Both the position numbers and the translations under genes were made by a program. Below the pieces are notes generated by a model that searched no databases, was not told the origin of the DNA, and saw only the letters and a list, made by a program, of their open reading frames with translations. From Anabaena minutissima FACHB-250 (lineage in GTDB: Bacteria > Cyanobacteriota > Cyanobacteriia > Cyanobacteriales > Nostocaceae), in NCBI RefSeq assembly GCF_014697125.1, contig NZ_JACJRG010000023.1, positions 1 through 64,000 of the forward strand: a stretch of DNA of 64,000 nucleotides, given 5' to 3'. Every line of letters begins with the position of its first letter. Within the stretch, counting starts at the first letter, position 1. Positions 35,935 through 44,621 of the stretch are shown here, piece after piece.

Positions 35935-37794
35935 ATGAAACGTTGGTTTTGTGGCTTTGTTCCAGAAAGTGTTAGTTCTCTAGCAACTCTTCCGAATCCC
36001 ATTGATGGTGAATTACTTTGGAAAACGTCAAGTTCTCTTTGGGTTTGTGGCTCTTGGAAAAAACAGCAAATTATCACGCTGTTTGAAGGTTCTGTGCGGT
36101 TAGCTATTATTGGTACTTGCCTTGCACCTCATGAAACTTTGGCTCAATTGTTCCGTAATGCTGTCAAAGCAAATGAGTATAGTCAACTCATGAGATTGCC
36201 AGGTAGTTATAACCTGATTGTTCAAGATGATGCCGATACATATGTATTTGTAGATGCGGCTGGCATTAAGTCTGCATTTTATACGATTTATAATTCTTGT
36301 ATAGTTTACTCTTCACTGGCGATACCTTTAAAACAACTACTTAAGGCAGAAGTAGATAAGTCTTGGCTTGCCACTTATCTCTCAGGTATGGTGACACTCA
36401 GCTTAGTACAGAATCGCACTCCCTTCTGTCACGTACAACCTATTCCCCCTGGGCATTATTTACACATTTCAAAGGGGAAACCAATATGTAAACGGTATTG
36501 GTATGGAACACAAAAATACAAAAGTTTTTCTGAAGCAGCCGAACAGTTGCGTGAAGAGTTGCTAACAGCTGTGGAAGGGCGAGTTGGTTTATATGGCAAT
36601 ATAACTAGCGACTTGAGCGGTGGGTTTGATTCAACCACTTTAGCTCTAATAGCTGCAAAAACTTTAGCAAAGCAGGATAAGAAGTTATACACAGTAACTA
36701 ATAAAACTGTTAGTGCTACCCAATCGTCAGATGTAGAATATGCCCAGCACGCAGCTAGTCTTTATTCAAATCTAAATGCCTTAATGATTGAGGGTGATGA
36801 AATTCCTACTGAGTATAGTAACTTAGAATTAGTACCTCTAACAGATGCACCAAGTCCAGTATCTTTAGCCACAGCACAAATCCTGCACAGGAGCAAAATT
36901 ATCAGTTCCTTAAGTTCTCAACTTCATATGGATGGAGACGGTGGAGATGCAGTGCTTTCAGGTTGTTATTCTTATTGTGTGGATCTGTTAAGACAGGCAC
37001 GAATAAGAAAATTTTTTCACCATGTTTATGGGTGGTCTCGACTCGGAAATTTTTCCCCATTTACTCTAATGAGTAAGGTTATAAAGCACAATTTTACTTC
37101 CTATCAAGACTGGTTATTTGAAGGAGCAAGAAAACTAAAGACTGGAGATTTAGCACTTCAAGCATTTAAGCTCAAGCAGCCTATTGATCAAATTCTAGGA
37201 TGGGATTTACTTCCTGAGATTGCTAGTTGGCATTCAAATGATTCTGTCAACTTAGTTTTAGATGAACTACAAAAATGGGCGCAAATCGCAACACCTTTTG
37301 CAGATTTTGTGGGTGAACATCAATTTATATCCATACTTCAATTAAATGGATTAAATGCCAGAATTGGACACCAGTTGTATGAAATTTATGATGTTAATTT
37401 AGAATCACCTTATCTTGATACATTAGTTATAGATGCTTGTCTCTCTGCAAACCCAGAAGAACGAATTAGCCCATTTATATATAAACCACTATTACCTAAA
37501 GCACTTCAACGAGATTTGCCACAGAGTATTTTTGCCCGTAATACAAAAGGGGATTATACAACTGATGAATTCATTGGGTTGCGAGAAAATAGGCACATTA
37601 TCAAAGAAATATTCCAAAGTTCTTTATTAGCTGATATGGGGCTAATAAAAATAAGAGAATTAGAAAATGCTATGCAACATTTCAACATGGGATTCTTTGG
37701 GAATTCACCGCTTTTTACTCAAACCCTATCGCTTGAACTCTGGTTGCGTCGCTTGGAAAAGGATCATAGAAGTTTCTGGGTAGAAGAGAATTAG
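35935..37794 (+). CDS. lasso peptide cyclase (asparagine-synthetase-like, C protein)
   Basis: 619 residues. The N-terminal half (1-190) resembles the class II amidotransferase fold without the catalytic Cys2 (the protein starts Met-Lys-Arg). The C-terminal half is an Asn-synthetase domain with the ATP-pyrophosphatase motif SGGFDS at 228-233 and the DGDGGDAVLSGCYSY element. In lasso systems this enzyme adenylates the ring Asp/Glu and closes the macrolactam with the Gly1 amine. Downstream of the three precursors and upstream of B1 and B2, the order is that of a complete cluster. Confidence 0.9.
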   Translation: MKRWFCGFVPESVSSLATLPNPIDGELLWKTSSSLWVCGSWKKQQIITLFEGSVRLAIIGTCLAPHETLAQLFRNAVKANEYSQLMRLPGSYNLIVQDDADTYVFVDAAGIKSAFYTIYNSCIVYSSLAIPLKQLLKAEVDKSWLATYLSGMVTLSLVQNRTPFCHVQPIPPGHYLHISKGKPICKRYWYGTQKYKSFSEAAEQLREELLTAVEGRVGLYGNITSDLSGGFDSTTLALIAAKTLAKQDKKLYTVTNKTVSATQSSDVEYAQHAASLYSNLNALMIEGDEIPTEYSNLELVPLTDAPSPVSLATAQILHRSKIISSLSSQLHMDGDGGDAVLSGCYSYCVDLLRQARIRKFFHHVYGWSRLGNFSPFTLMSKVIKHNFTSYQDWLFEGARKLKTGDLALQAFKLKQPIDQILGWDLLPEIASWHSNDSVNLVLDELQKWAQIATPFADFVGEHQFISILQLNGLNARIGHQLYEIYDVNLESPYLDTLVIDACLSANPEERISPFIYKPLLPKALQRDLPQSIFARNTKGDYTTDEFIGLRENRHIIKEIFQSSLLADMGLIKIRELENAMQHFNMGFFGNSPLFTQTLSLELWLRRLEKDHRSFWVEEN

Positions 37795-37867
37795 CAGAGA
37801 TCACTGTAAATAGAAGAATAAAGTTTACGCTTTGATTTGGCAATAGGTATATTAGATAGGAAGGTAA

Positions 37868-38146
37868 ATGATGGAAAAATTACACGTTCCAGTATATGTT
37901 TCCACGACTTTTTTTGAAGAAAGTGCAATTTTATTAGATTCTCAAAAAAATCGTTACTACACTTTGAATGATAGTGCGGCTGAATTTTGGAAGCTACTAA
38001 CAAAATTAGGTTCATTTGAAGAGGCAATAGAAGAGCTTTCATATTTATATGAAGGTTACTCAGATGATTTTAAAAAAGATATGGAGTTTCTTGTGAACGA
38101 TTTTATGAAAGCAGGACTACTTGAAACAGGGGCAAATATTTATTAA
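37868..38146 (+). CDS. lasso RRE protein (B1, PqqD-like)
   Basis: 92 residues of the PqqD-like RiPP recognition element fold: strands in the N-terminus (VYVSTTFFEESAILLDSQKN), the motif YYTLNDSAAEFWKLL, then helices ending FMKAGLLE. It binds the precursor leader (Y-x-x-P motif) and presents it to the B2 peptidase. ATG preceded by AGGAAGG. 73 bp after the cyclase and followed by a strong hairpin before B2. Confidence 0.88.
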   Translation: MMEKLHVPVYVSTTFFEESAILLDSQKNRYYTLNDSAAEFWKLLTKLGSFEEAIEELSYLYEGYSDDFKKDMEFLVNDFMKAGLLETGANIY

Positions 38147-38204
38147 TATTTACCTTCCTTTGGTTTTAATAATGTTAATTCTTCAACCAAAGGAAAGTAA
38201 ATAT
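38146..38204 (+). promoter_or_regulatory. 20-bp intercistronic hairpin between B1 and B2
   Basis: Arms 38146-38165 and 38185-38204 (core CTTTGGTT / AACCAAAG) pair over 20 bp with one mismatch. The left arm begins at the last base of the B1 stop codon. No T-run follows, so it looks like an RNA-processing or stability element, or an attenuator. Confidence 0.65.
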
Positions 38205-38262
38205 GATGCTGTCTACTGCGGAAAAATTTGACTTTATAAGGTTTTAAATTGAGGAAAGTATT

Positions 38263-38682
38263 ATGGACGATCAAGTGTCATTAACAACTATTAATATAAA
38301 CTTGAGTTGTAAAGACCGTTTAATAGGTTTATTGACTGTCATAGTTGCATACATAGCTGTACGTTGTCTAAGCTTGTTCAGAATTTGTAAAATTCTCAGG
38401 CCAATGAAGGGTCATTGTTCACGGGAAATAACAACTCATGAAGCTGATATTGCTTGGGCAGCAGTGCGTAAATCCAACTTATTTTTGTTGGGAAGAGTAG
38501 CATGTTTAGAATTATCTTTGGCATTTATGCTTTTCGCTCTAACTAAAGGTCTATCGTCAACTTGGTGTGTAGGTGTGGCTACTGAACCAATTGGAGCACA
38601 TTCATGGGTAGAAGTTGCTGGTAAACCTTTCCGTGAAGTGAATAATTTTGAACATCGTTTTAGAAAATTGCTGACGGTATAA
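38263..38682 (+). CDS. lasso leader peptidase (B2, transglutaminase-like)
   Basis: 139 residues of the Transglut_core3 / McjB C-terminal type. Catalytic Cys81 lies in GRVACLELSLAFMLFAL and His113 in GAHSWVEV. The third position, usually Asp 12 residues after the His, is Glu125 here (KPFREVN). An N-terminal hydrophobic helix (about 20-36) is typical of stand-alone B2 proteins. It removes the 27-residue leaders with the help of B1. GAGGAAAG precedes the ATG. Last gene of the cluster, facing the convergent permease. Confidence 0.86.
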   Translation: MDDQVSLTTININLSCKDRLIGLLTVIVAYIAVRCLSLFRICKILRPMKGHCSREITTHEADIAWAAVRKSNLFLLGRVACLELSLAFMLFALTKGLSSTWCVGVATEPIGAHSWVEVAGKPFREVNNFEHRFRKLLTV

Positions 38683-38718
38683 ACAGGGCTTTGCTTTTTG
38701 AGAGTTTTAACTATTTGC

Positions 38719-39927
38719 TTAATTCCCTCCTCTTAACGCTGTAATGGGATCGAGTCGCGCAGCTTGTCGCGCTGGTGCAACACCAAAAATTAAACCAATG
38801 CTGCCGGAAACGCCTGCTGCAAGTAAAATTGATCCCATCGGTACTGATGGTTGCAAAGGGGTGAACATCCCTACTATGAGTGCGCCACCTACGCCTATAC
38901 CTGTTCCTACTAAGCCGCCTGCGACTGAGAGGATAATTGCTTCAATCAAAAACTGTGTGAGGATTGCCTGTTCAGTTGCCCCTATTGCTTTACGTAGTCC
39001 AATTTCCTGGGTACGCTCGGTGACAGAGACTAGCATAATATTCATGATGCCGATACCACCAACCACCAGGGAGATACCCGCTATTGATGCCAAGACTAAA
39101 CTCAAAGCTCCCGTCACTTGACTCACTAAGTCTTGAACTGACTTGTTGGCGGCAACCATAAAGTCTTTCTTGCCACGTCTGCGGGTGAGAATATTGGTAG
39201 TTTGGAAAGCTGCTGCTCGGACACTAGCTCGATCTTGGGCAGAAAGTTCTAAGTAGTCAATGGGAATGCCTAATGGCGATCGCCTTCCTGTTAACTGAAC
39301 TGCCATAGTAGTAATAGGGACGTAGGCTGTCTCATCGGGATTTGCACCCATGAAAGCACCTTTGGCTTGCATTACGCCAATTACTTGAAAACTTAAGTTA
39401 TTCATCTGCACTGGCTGACCAAGCGGATTTTCACTACCAAAGAGTTTATCTGCAACTGCTGAACCCAAAATCACAACTTGGGCATTTTGCTGTAATTCAA
39501 AGTCTTCAAAAAAGCGTCCTTGGCGAACACGTAGATTTCGGACGTAGAGAATTCCCGGTGTCGTACCTGTCACGGTTACTTGACTGATGCGTCCTTGACG
39601 GGATAATTGCAAATTGCTACTAATCTGCGGTGCAACTTCCCGGACGGCAGGTGCAATGTTGGCTATGGCCTGAGCATCTGCTAAAACCAGTTGTGCAACT
39701 TCAGTGCTTAATCCCTGCGTATTTTCGTTACCAGGAAAAACAGAGAGTTGATTTGGCCCAAAAGACTCTAACTGTTGCTGGGTAAACTGCTGTGCGCCTT
39801 GCCCGATGGCAACCATCGAAATCACAGAAGCATTGCCAATTATAATTCCTAGCATGGTGAGCGTACTACGGAGTTTATTTGCAGTCAATGTTTTGACTGC
39901 CATATTGGTACTTTCAAGTAGATTCAT
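38719..39927 (-). CDS. MacB/DevC-like ABC transporter permease
   Basis: 402 residues with the MacB arrangement: an N-terminal transmembrane helix after LRSTLTMLGIIIGNASVISMVAIG, a large periplasmic MacB_PCD domain (about 45-270) and three C-terminal helices of the FtsX domain with MLVSVTERTQEIGLRKAIGA. No ATPase domain is fused and none is encoded next to it. The start lies 6 bp after the stop of the membrane-fusion gene, so the two form an operon. Probably exports a peptide, lipid or antibiotic together with an ATPase encoded elsewhere. Confidence 0.87.
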   Translation of the reverse strand: MNLLESTNMAVKTLTANKLRSTLTMLGIIIGNASVISMVAIGQGAQQFTQQQLESFGPNQLSVFPGNENTQGLSTEVAQLVLADAQAIANIAPAVREVAPQISSNLQLSRQGRISQVTVTGTTPGILYVRNLRVRQGRFFEDFELQQNAQVVILGSAVADKLFGSENPLGQPVQMNNLSFQVIGVMQAKGAFMGANPDETAYVPITTMAVQLTGRRSPLGIPIDYLELSAQDRASVRAAAFQTTNILTRRRGKKDFMVAANKSVQDLVSQVTGALSLVLASIAGISLVVGGIGIMNIMLVSVTERTQEIGLRKAIGATEQAILTQFLIEAIILSVAGGLVGTGIGVGGALIVGMFTPLQPSVPMGSILLAAGVSGSIGLIFGVAPARQAARLDPITALRGGN

Positions 39928-39933
39928 AATTAA

Positions 39934-41274
39934 CTAAAATCCCACAGTGTCTACGCCGTCAATCTTTTCAGTGCTGGGGGGAGATATAAACACGCGATCG
40001 CTCTTTTTCAATCCTGTTAATACTTGCACTTGATCGCCACTCGTTGCACTCACCTTAATTGCTTGGAATCTGGCCTGATTTTGTTCATCAGCTACATATA
40101 CGCCAGTTTGACCATTAGGCTGAGTCACAACCGCAGCCAAGGGAATCACCACAGCATTCTTGATTGGCTCTCCCAAGAACGTTAATCTCACATTCATGCC
40201 TGATTTCAGCTTTGTCTGCCCGGTAGAAAGTGCCACTTTCACCCGAAAGGCGGTAACATTATTTTCCTGCACTGCTCTAGGGGCAATCAAGCTCACCCGC
40301 CCTTGAAAAGTTTCGTTGGGGTAGGTGTCTGCTTGAATATCTACGGTTTGACCTAAATTAATTTTAGAAATGGTAGCTTCGGGGATTTTGGCTTCAATTT
40401 CTAAGCCACTAGAGAGTTCAGCAATGGAGGCAGATGTTGCTCCTTCACTAGAAGAGGCTGAGGTGGTGGGTGTAACAAAATCTCCCTCTTGAGCAAAGCG
40501 ACGGGTGATGATGCCCGTAAAAGGCGCACGGATCACAGTGTTGTTGAGCTGACTTTGATAAAAAGCCAGTTGCGCTTTGGCCTGGGCTACCTCAGCTTCT
40601 GCTTGGGCGATTTCTTGAGGGCGCAGTCCATTTTGAGCTTTGTTCAAACTCTGTTGCTGTTCTTTAAGTCGTGCTAGTTCCGCTTCCAGATTTGCCTTAG
40701 CTTCCCCTTGTTTAGCGATAAACTCTCCAAAAGCATTCCGGGAGATTGCACCCTCTTGAACTAGCATTTGATTGCGTTTGAGTTCTTCTGTGGCATGGTT
40801 CAGCCTTGCTTGGGCTGCAGCGACAGATGCTTGAGCTGTAGCAACCCTGGCTTTTAACTCAGCAATTTCTTCGGCACGAGTTCCAGAACGCTTTAACTCT
40901 AAATCAGCTTGCGCTTTTGCTAGGAATGCTTGATACTGATTGACCTGCGCTTGGATGCGCTCACCACTCATGCGCGCAATAATGTGTCCTTTCTGGACGC
41001 GATCGCCTTCCGTCACATACAGTTGAGCAATACGTCCAGACTCTTCAGGACTGAGGTTGATTTTTTGTATTGCCTGCACCACCCCGTTGGCTTGGATTTG
41101 GACTACCCAATCTTTGGTTTGCACCATTATAGTTTGGCTAGTTATATCTTGCTTAAAAGCAGTTTTTTGGGTCTTCAGGTAAACTGTCGTGGTAGTTCCC
41201 AATACTCCGAGTACCAGGACTCCAAAAATCCAGGGGTTTTGCTTCTTTACCCGACAGAATGGTAAAGTTTGCAT
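39934..41274 (-). CDS. HlyD/MacA-like membrane fusion protein
   Basis: Periplasmic adaptor of a tripartite or MacAB-like exporter. A single N-terminal membrane helix (WIFGVLVLGVLGTTTTVYL) is followed by a lipoyl half-motif (SGRIAQLYVTEGDRVQKGHIIARM) and a long Gln/Ala/Glu-rich coiled-coil hairpin (about 120-230). Beta-barrel and MPD regions follow (VIRAPFTGIITRRFAQEGDFV, SGMNVRLTFLG). A TTG start at 41304 is possible. The ATG at 41274 (MQTLPFCRVK) is chosen. First gene of a two-gene operon with the MacB-like permease. Confidence 0.87.
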   Translation of the reverse strand: MQTLPFCRVKKQNPWIFGVLVLGVLGTTTTVYLKTQKTAFKQDITSQTIMVQTKDWVVQIQANGVVQAIQKINLSPEESGRIAQLYVTEGDRVQKGHIIARMSGERIQAQVNQYQAFLAKAQADLELKRSGTRAEEIAELKARVATAQASVAAAQARLNHATEELKRNQMLVQEGAISRNAFGEFIAKQGEAKANLEAELARLKEQQQSLNKAQNGLRPQEIAQAEAEVAQAKAQLAFYQSQLNNTVIRAPFTGIITRRFAQEGDFVTPTTSASSSEGATSASIAELSSGLEIEAKIPEATISKINLGQTVDIQADTYPNETFQGRVSLIAPRAVQENNVTAFRVKVALSTGQTKLKSGMNVRLTFLGEPIKNAVVIPLAAVVTQPNGQTGVYVADEQNQARFQAIKVSATSGDQVQVLTGLKKSDRVFISPPSTEKIDGVDTVGF

Positions 41275-41432
41275 TAGTACGCTTTGCCTCACTATTTTGT
41301 TCAAGATTGTCTCAATAGTAAGAGGTTGCGTATATTTGCTACATGGATCTAAATTCCCAAAGTTTTTAGTACCAAAGTCCTATTTTTTCAGTGCTTTGGT
41401 AATTAAGAGCCTTTTTTGAAACCACCAACACT

Positions 41433-42713
41433 GTGAACCGCCTTCTGCAAGTTAAAACCCATCCTTTTCGTTTACTGCTTTACCTGGAATGGATTTTGTT
41501 GGTAATTACAATTCTGGGTGAGCTACCGTGGGAAAGTATTCCCTATTTAGGAACGCTATTAGCAGAATCTTCTCAGACATCAAAGTTGCTGCCCTACTCT
41601 TGGTTGCTAAACATCATCTGCATTATTGGATTTGGGTTTATGGGGTTGCGGTTGCCAAGGGGTACAACTGCGAGTAAATGGCTTTACACCGCACTGGAAC
41701 TAGGAATCATTTGGCTTGTAACTGCCTGGGGAAGTTGGCGTATATCTTTTTTGTCTCCTTATCTAATTGTCGTTATCCGCAGTTGCTTAATTTTTCAACC
41801 AACGGGACGATTGCTATCTACTGGATTGGTCTTTCTCTCTTTCTTGTTATCACTGGTAATTTCGGTAAAGGATCTTCCAGCGATTCAACTGGAACTGACA
41901 CAACCCAGACCTGTAACCCTCAACCAAATCAGGATTTGGTTTATTATTAGTAATATCAACACGACAATTTTGTTTGGATTGGTATTGGTATTTGTTTTGA
42001 TGTTGGTAAATGCGTTGCTAGCAGAACGGCAAAGTCGGCAAAAACTAACACTTGCCCATAACCAGTTACATCAATACGCCTTACGCATAGAAGATCAAGC
42101 AACTTTACAGGAGCGTAACCGCATAGCCCGCGAAATTCATGATTCCTTGGGTCATGCCTTGACGGCTCAAAGTATTCAATTGGAAAATGCTTTATTATTT
42201 TGTCACTCCAACCCAGACAAAACCCAAGTTTTTGTGAGCGAAGCCAAGCAATTAGCATCAATAGCTTTGAAAGAAATTCGCCAATCAATTTCAACCCTGC
42301 GGTCTGACCCTTTACAGGAGAAAAACCTAGAATCAGCCCTTACCAGCCTAATTGAAGACTTTGGTAACAGGACGAATATCACCCTAGACAGCACAATTGA
42401 CCTGACACAATCAGTGACGATTGAAGTTAAAACTGCTATCTATCGTATTATCCAAGAAGCCTTAACGAACATTTCCAAACACAGTCATGCAAAGCAAGTT
42501 ACTCTTAAATTGCAAACAACACCTGAATACTTACATCTGCTAATTGAAGATAATGGTAGAGGCTTCAATCCAGAACAAAATACCACTGGTTTTGGGTTGC
42601 AGGGAATGAGAGAAAGAACGTTAGCCCTGGAAGGTAACTTTAGGCTAGCAAGCGAAATGGGAAAAGGTTGCTGTGTAACTGTTAATATTCCACTGAGGAA
42701 GTTTCTGCCATGA
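41433..42713 (+). CDS. NarL/LiaS-type sensor histidine kinase
   Basis: 426 residues with a GTG start. About five membrane segments in residues 10-200 and no large extracytoplasmic domain, the architecture of intramembrane-sensing kinases. The HisKA_3 dimerisation box RNRIAREIHDSLGHALTAQ carries His236. The ATPase region has EALTNISKHSHAKQV and DNGRGFNPEQNTTGFGLQGM. It is transcribed divergently from the MacA/MacB-like operon, and its stop overlaps the start of the regulator by four bases (ATGA), so kinase and regulator are translationally coupled. Confidence 0.9.
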   Translation: MNRLLQVKTHPFRLLLYLEWILLVITILGELPWESIPYLGTLLAESSQTSKLLPYSWLLNIICIIGFGFMGLRLPRGTTASKWLYTALELGIIWLVTAWGSWRISFLSPYLIVVIRSCLIFQPTGRLLSTGLVFLSFLLSLVISVKDLPAIQLELTQPRPVTLNQIRIWFIISNINTTILFGLVLVFVLMLVNALLAERQSRQKLTLAHNQLHQYALRIEDQATLQERNRIAREIHDSLGHALTAQSIQLENALLFCHSNPDKTQVFVSEAKQLASIALKEIRQSISTLRSDPLQEKNLESALTSLIEDFGNRTNITLDSTIDLTQSVTIEVKTAIYRIIQEALTNISKHSHAKQVTLKLQTTPEYLHLLIEDNGRGFNPEQNTTGFGLQGMRERTLALEGNFRLASEMGKGCCVTVNIPLRKFLP

Positions 42714-43402
42714 TTCGCTTGTTGCTGGTAGACGACCAGATGATCATTCGCCAAGGACTCAAAAGCTTATTAGAAGCTAAACCAGACCTACAGGTAGTAG
42801 GAGAGGCTGAAAATGGTCAACAAGCCCTAGAGGTGATTGAGTCTCTGCAAGGAACATCTCTACAACCGGATGTAGTATTGTTGGATGTGCGAATGCCTGT
42901 AATGGATGGCGTAGCAGCAACACAGCAAATTTGCCAATGTTTTAGGTCAACTCAGGTTCTGATTTTGACTACCTTTGATGATGAAGAATATGTTTCCCAG
43001 GCAATGAGCTTTGGTGCGAAGGGTTATTTGCTCAAAGATACCTCATCGGAGGATTTAGCACTGGCAATTCGGGCAGTCTATCATGGACACACCCATCTCG
43101 GCCCCGGACTTTTTGAGAAAGCAATGGCACAGCAAAGGCCAGCTCATTCTGTTCACTTAGACATTCCTCCTGAATTAGCAAAACTTTCGCCTAGAGAACG
43201 GGAGGTATTGCGATTAATTGCTTGTGGAGCTAGCAATCGTGAAATTGCCCAAACACTTTACATATCTGAAAGGACTGTAAAAAACCACGTTACCAGTATT
43301 TTAAATCGATTGAACTTGCGCGATCGCACCCAAGCTGCACTTTTTGCTAGTTCCTTCCTTACTTTTCTGGGTAGTACCCAAGATGTAATGATAGAGAAGT
43401 AG
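42710..43402 (+). CDS. NarL/FixJ-family response regulator
   Basis: 230 residues. Receiver domain 1-120 with the acidic pair DDQ at the N-terminus and phospho-acceptor Asp59 in VVLLDVRMP. C-terminal LuxR-type HTH at about 160-225 (LSPREREVLRLIACGASNREIAQTLYISERTVKNHV). Partner of the kinase just upstream (ATGA overlap). By position the likely target is the divergent MacA/MacB-like exporter operon, with the 128-bp gap between 41305 and 41432 as the shared promoter. Confidence 0.92.
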   Translation: MIRLLLVDDQMIIRQGLKSLLEAKPDLQVVGEAENGQQALEVIESLQGTSLQPDVVLLDVRMPVMDGVAATQQICQCFRSTQVLILTTFDDEEYVSQAMSFGAKGYLLKDTSSEDLALAIRAVYHGHTHLGPGLFEKAMAQQRPAHSVHLDIPPELAKLSPREREVLRLIACGASNREIAQTLYISERTVKNHVTSILNRLNLRDRTQAALFASSFLTFLGSTQDVMIEK

Positions 43403-43498
43403 GAGAGCGATTTTTTTCTAGAGTGGCAAAGTTTGCTACTGGAGTTTAGGTGCGATAGCACTGGTGCTTGATTCGGTGCGTTACTTCTTTAAAGCACA

Positions 43499-44422
43499 CT
43501 ACGAGGTGGCATATACCGTTCCGCCAGCAGAGCGTTTTCCTAAAATATATGCCAAGCCGTCCTTCAAGTTGAAAGTCTTTTCATAAACCGCACTTTCACC
43601 GTCCTTCTGGCGTATCGTAATTGAATCTTCACCAGTTTTTTGTACGCTCATCCAATGAAAACTTAGTTGTAATACATACTTTCCATTATCCTGAATTAAC
43701 CCAGCCAACTCCTCTGAATCCTTGTAATCACCTATCTTGCCACCAAATCCAGAGTATTCCTTGGCATAATCTTCGCAGTTTTTTGTCCAATCTGGGCCAC
43801 TAAGCTTCTCAAACCCTTCGTATCGAGAATCCCAGTAATCGTTCACCATTTTTATCGTAATCTGCACCAGAGGTCCGTCTCCATCAGCGTAAAATAGGTC
43901 AGTGTCATTCCATCCGTTTGTTATACCGCCACTACGCCGATATCCTTTCCTATTTAAGTTACCGTTGTCAACACAGTTAGGTAAATAATCATCATCAAGT
44001 TCTTCCACATCTATCTCCGTCCCACCCGAAGGAGGGGTTTTCTTTACCCTCTGTGCTACGACTATATTCTGATCTGTTGGAAAAGCTTTGATCTGATTCT
44101 TCAATGGGGTGAAAATCTGCTTTTGCTGTCCTTGAGTTGGGTAGGCAGAAGCGGGGGAACTTATCATTTTTACCGCCTGTTTCGCCCTTTGATCTGCTTC
44201 CTGTTCATATTGATCCCCTGGTGCGCTGATAGCTAATTTAGGTTGCACAGGTGATTGCTCACCTTCTGGGTTGAAAATAGTGAAATGTGGTATTTGGCTT
44301 TCACATCCCTGAGTTTCTGGCGATTTCATACTATCCTCTGGTTTGGGCTGCACAACAAAGGGACGAGATACCAAAGGATTAGAAGCAGAAGATTGCTTTT
44401 GTGATGCTTTATGAGTCCGCAT
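43499..44422 (-). CDS. protein with injection-system-cargo-like leader (DUF4157-associated) and unknown C-terminal domain
   Basis: 307 residues from the ATG at 44422, chosen because GGAG lies 8 bp before it. The longer frame to 44539 runs into a MITE. The low-complexity N-terminus (about 1-60) leads to QPKLAISAPGDQYEQEAD (60-77). This is the hallmark segment that precedes the DUF4157 metallopeptidase fold in proteins associated with extracellular contractile injection systems. The DUF4157 HExxH motif itself is missing. Residues about 140-307 form an unrecognised domain (motifs NGWNDTDLFYADGDG, NCEDYAKEYSGFGGKIGDY, SFHWMSVQKTGEDSI). It may be an effector or cargo of a contractile system encoded elsewhere. 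Confidence 0.65.
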   Translation of the reverse strand: MRTHKASQKQSSASNPLVSRPFVVQPKPEDSMKSPETQGCESQIPHFTIFNPEGEQSPVQPKLAISAPGDQYEQEADQRAKQAVKMISSPASAYPTQGQQKQIFTPLKNQIKAFPTDQNIVVAQRVKKTPPSGGTEIDVEELDDDYLPNCVDNGNLNRKGYRRSGGITNGWNDTDLFYADGDGPLVQITIKMVNDYWDSRYEGFEKLSGPDWTKNCEDYAKEYSGFGGKIGDYKDSEELAGLIQDNGKYVLQLSFHWMSVQKTGEDSITIRQKDGESAVYEKTFNLKDGLAYILGKRSAGGTVYATS

Positions 44423-44507
44423 AGTCACACTCCGAATCGCAGCCAAGTAATATTCTATTCTTTCACCTTTCTGAGAAATGAAGACTAGACGATAAGAGAA
44501 TTGACCA

Positions 44508-44596
44508 CAATACGGTTCAGATAAGCCCAAAATCCTCATGTAGAGACAAGATTTATCGCGCTTTAAAGACCAATTATTCTTAACTGAACCGTATTG
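44508..44596. mobile_element. 89-bp MITE or solo IS-end pair
   Basis: Terminal 18-bp arms CAATACGGTTCAGATAAG (44508-44525) and CTTAACTGAACCGTATTG (44579-44596) are inverted with one mismatch. The 53-bp centre has no coding capacity. The arms resemble insertion-sequence ends seen often in Nostoc-type genomes. The element sits just upstream of the cargo-like gene. Confidence 0.6.
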
Positions 44597-44621
44597 GGTT
44601 ATGTGACATTAATTTAACTGA

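Noticed and set aside
44423..44539. N-terminal extension of the cargo-like protein
   Set aside because: The extension is encoded partly by the MITE, and the internal ATG at 44422 has a good GGAG.
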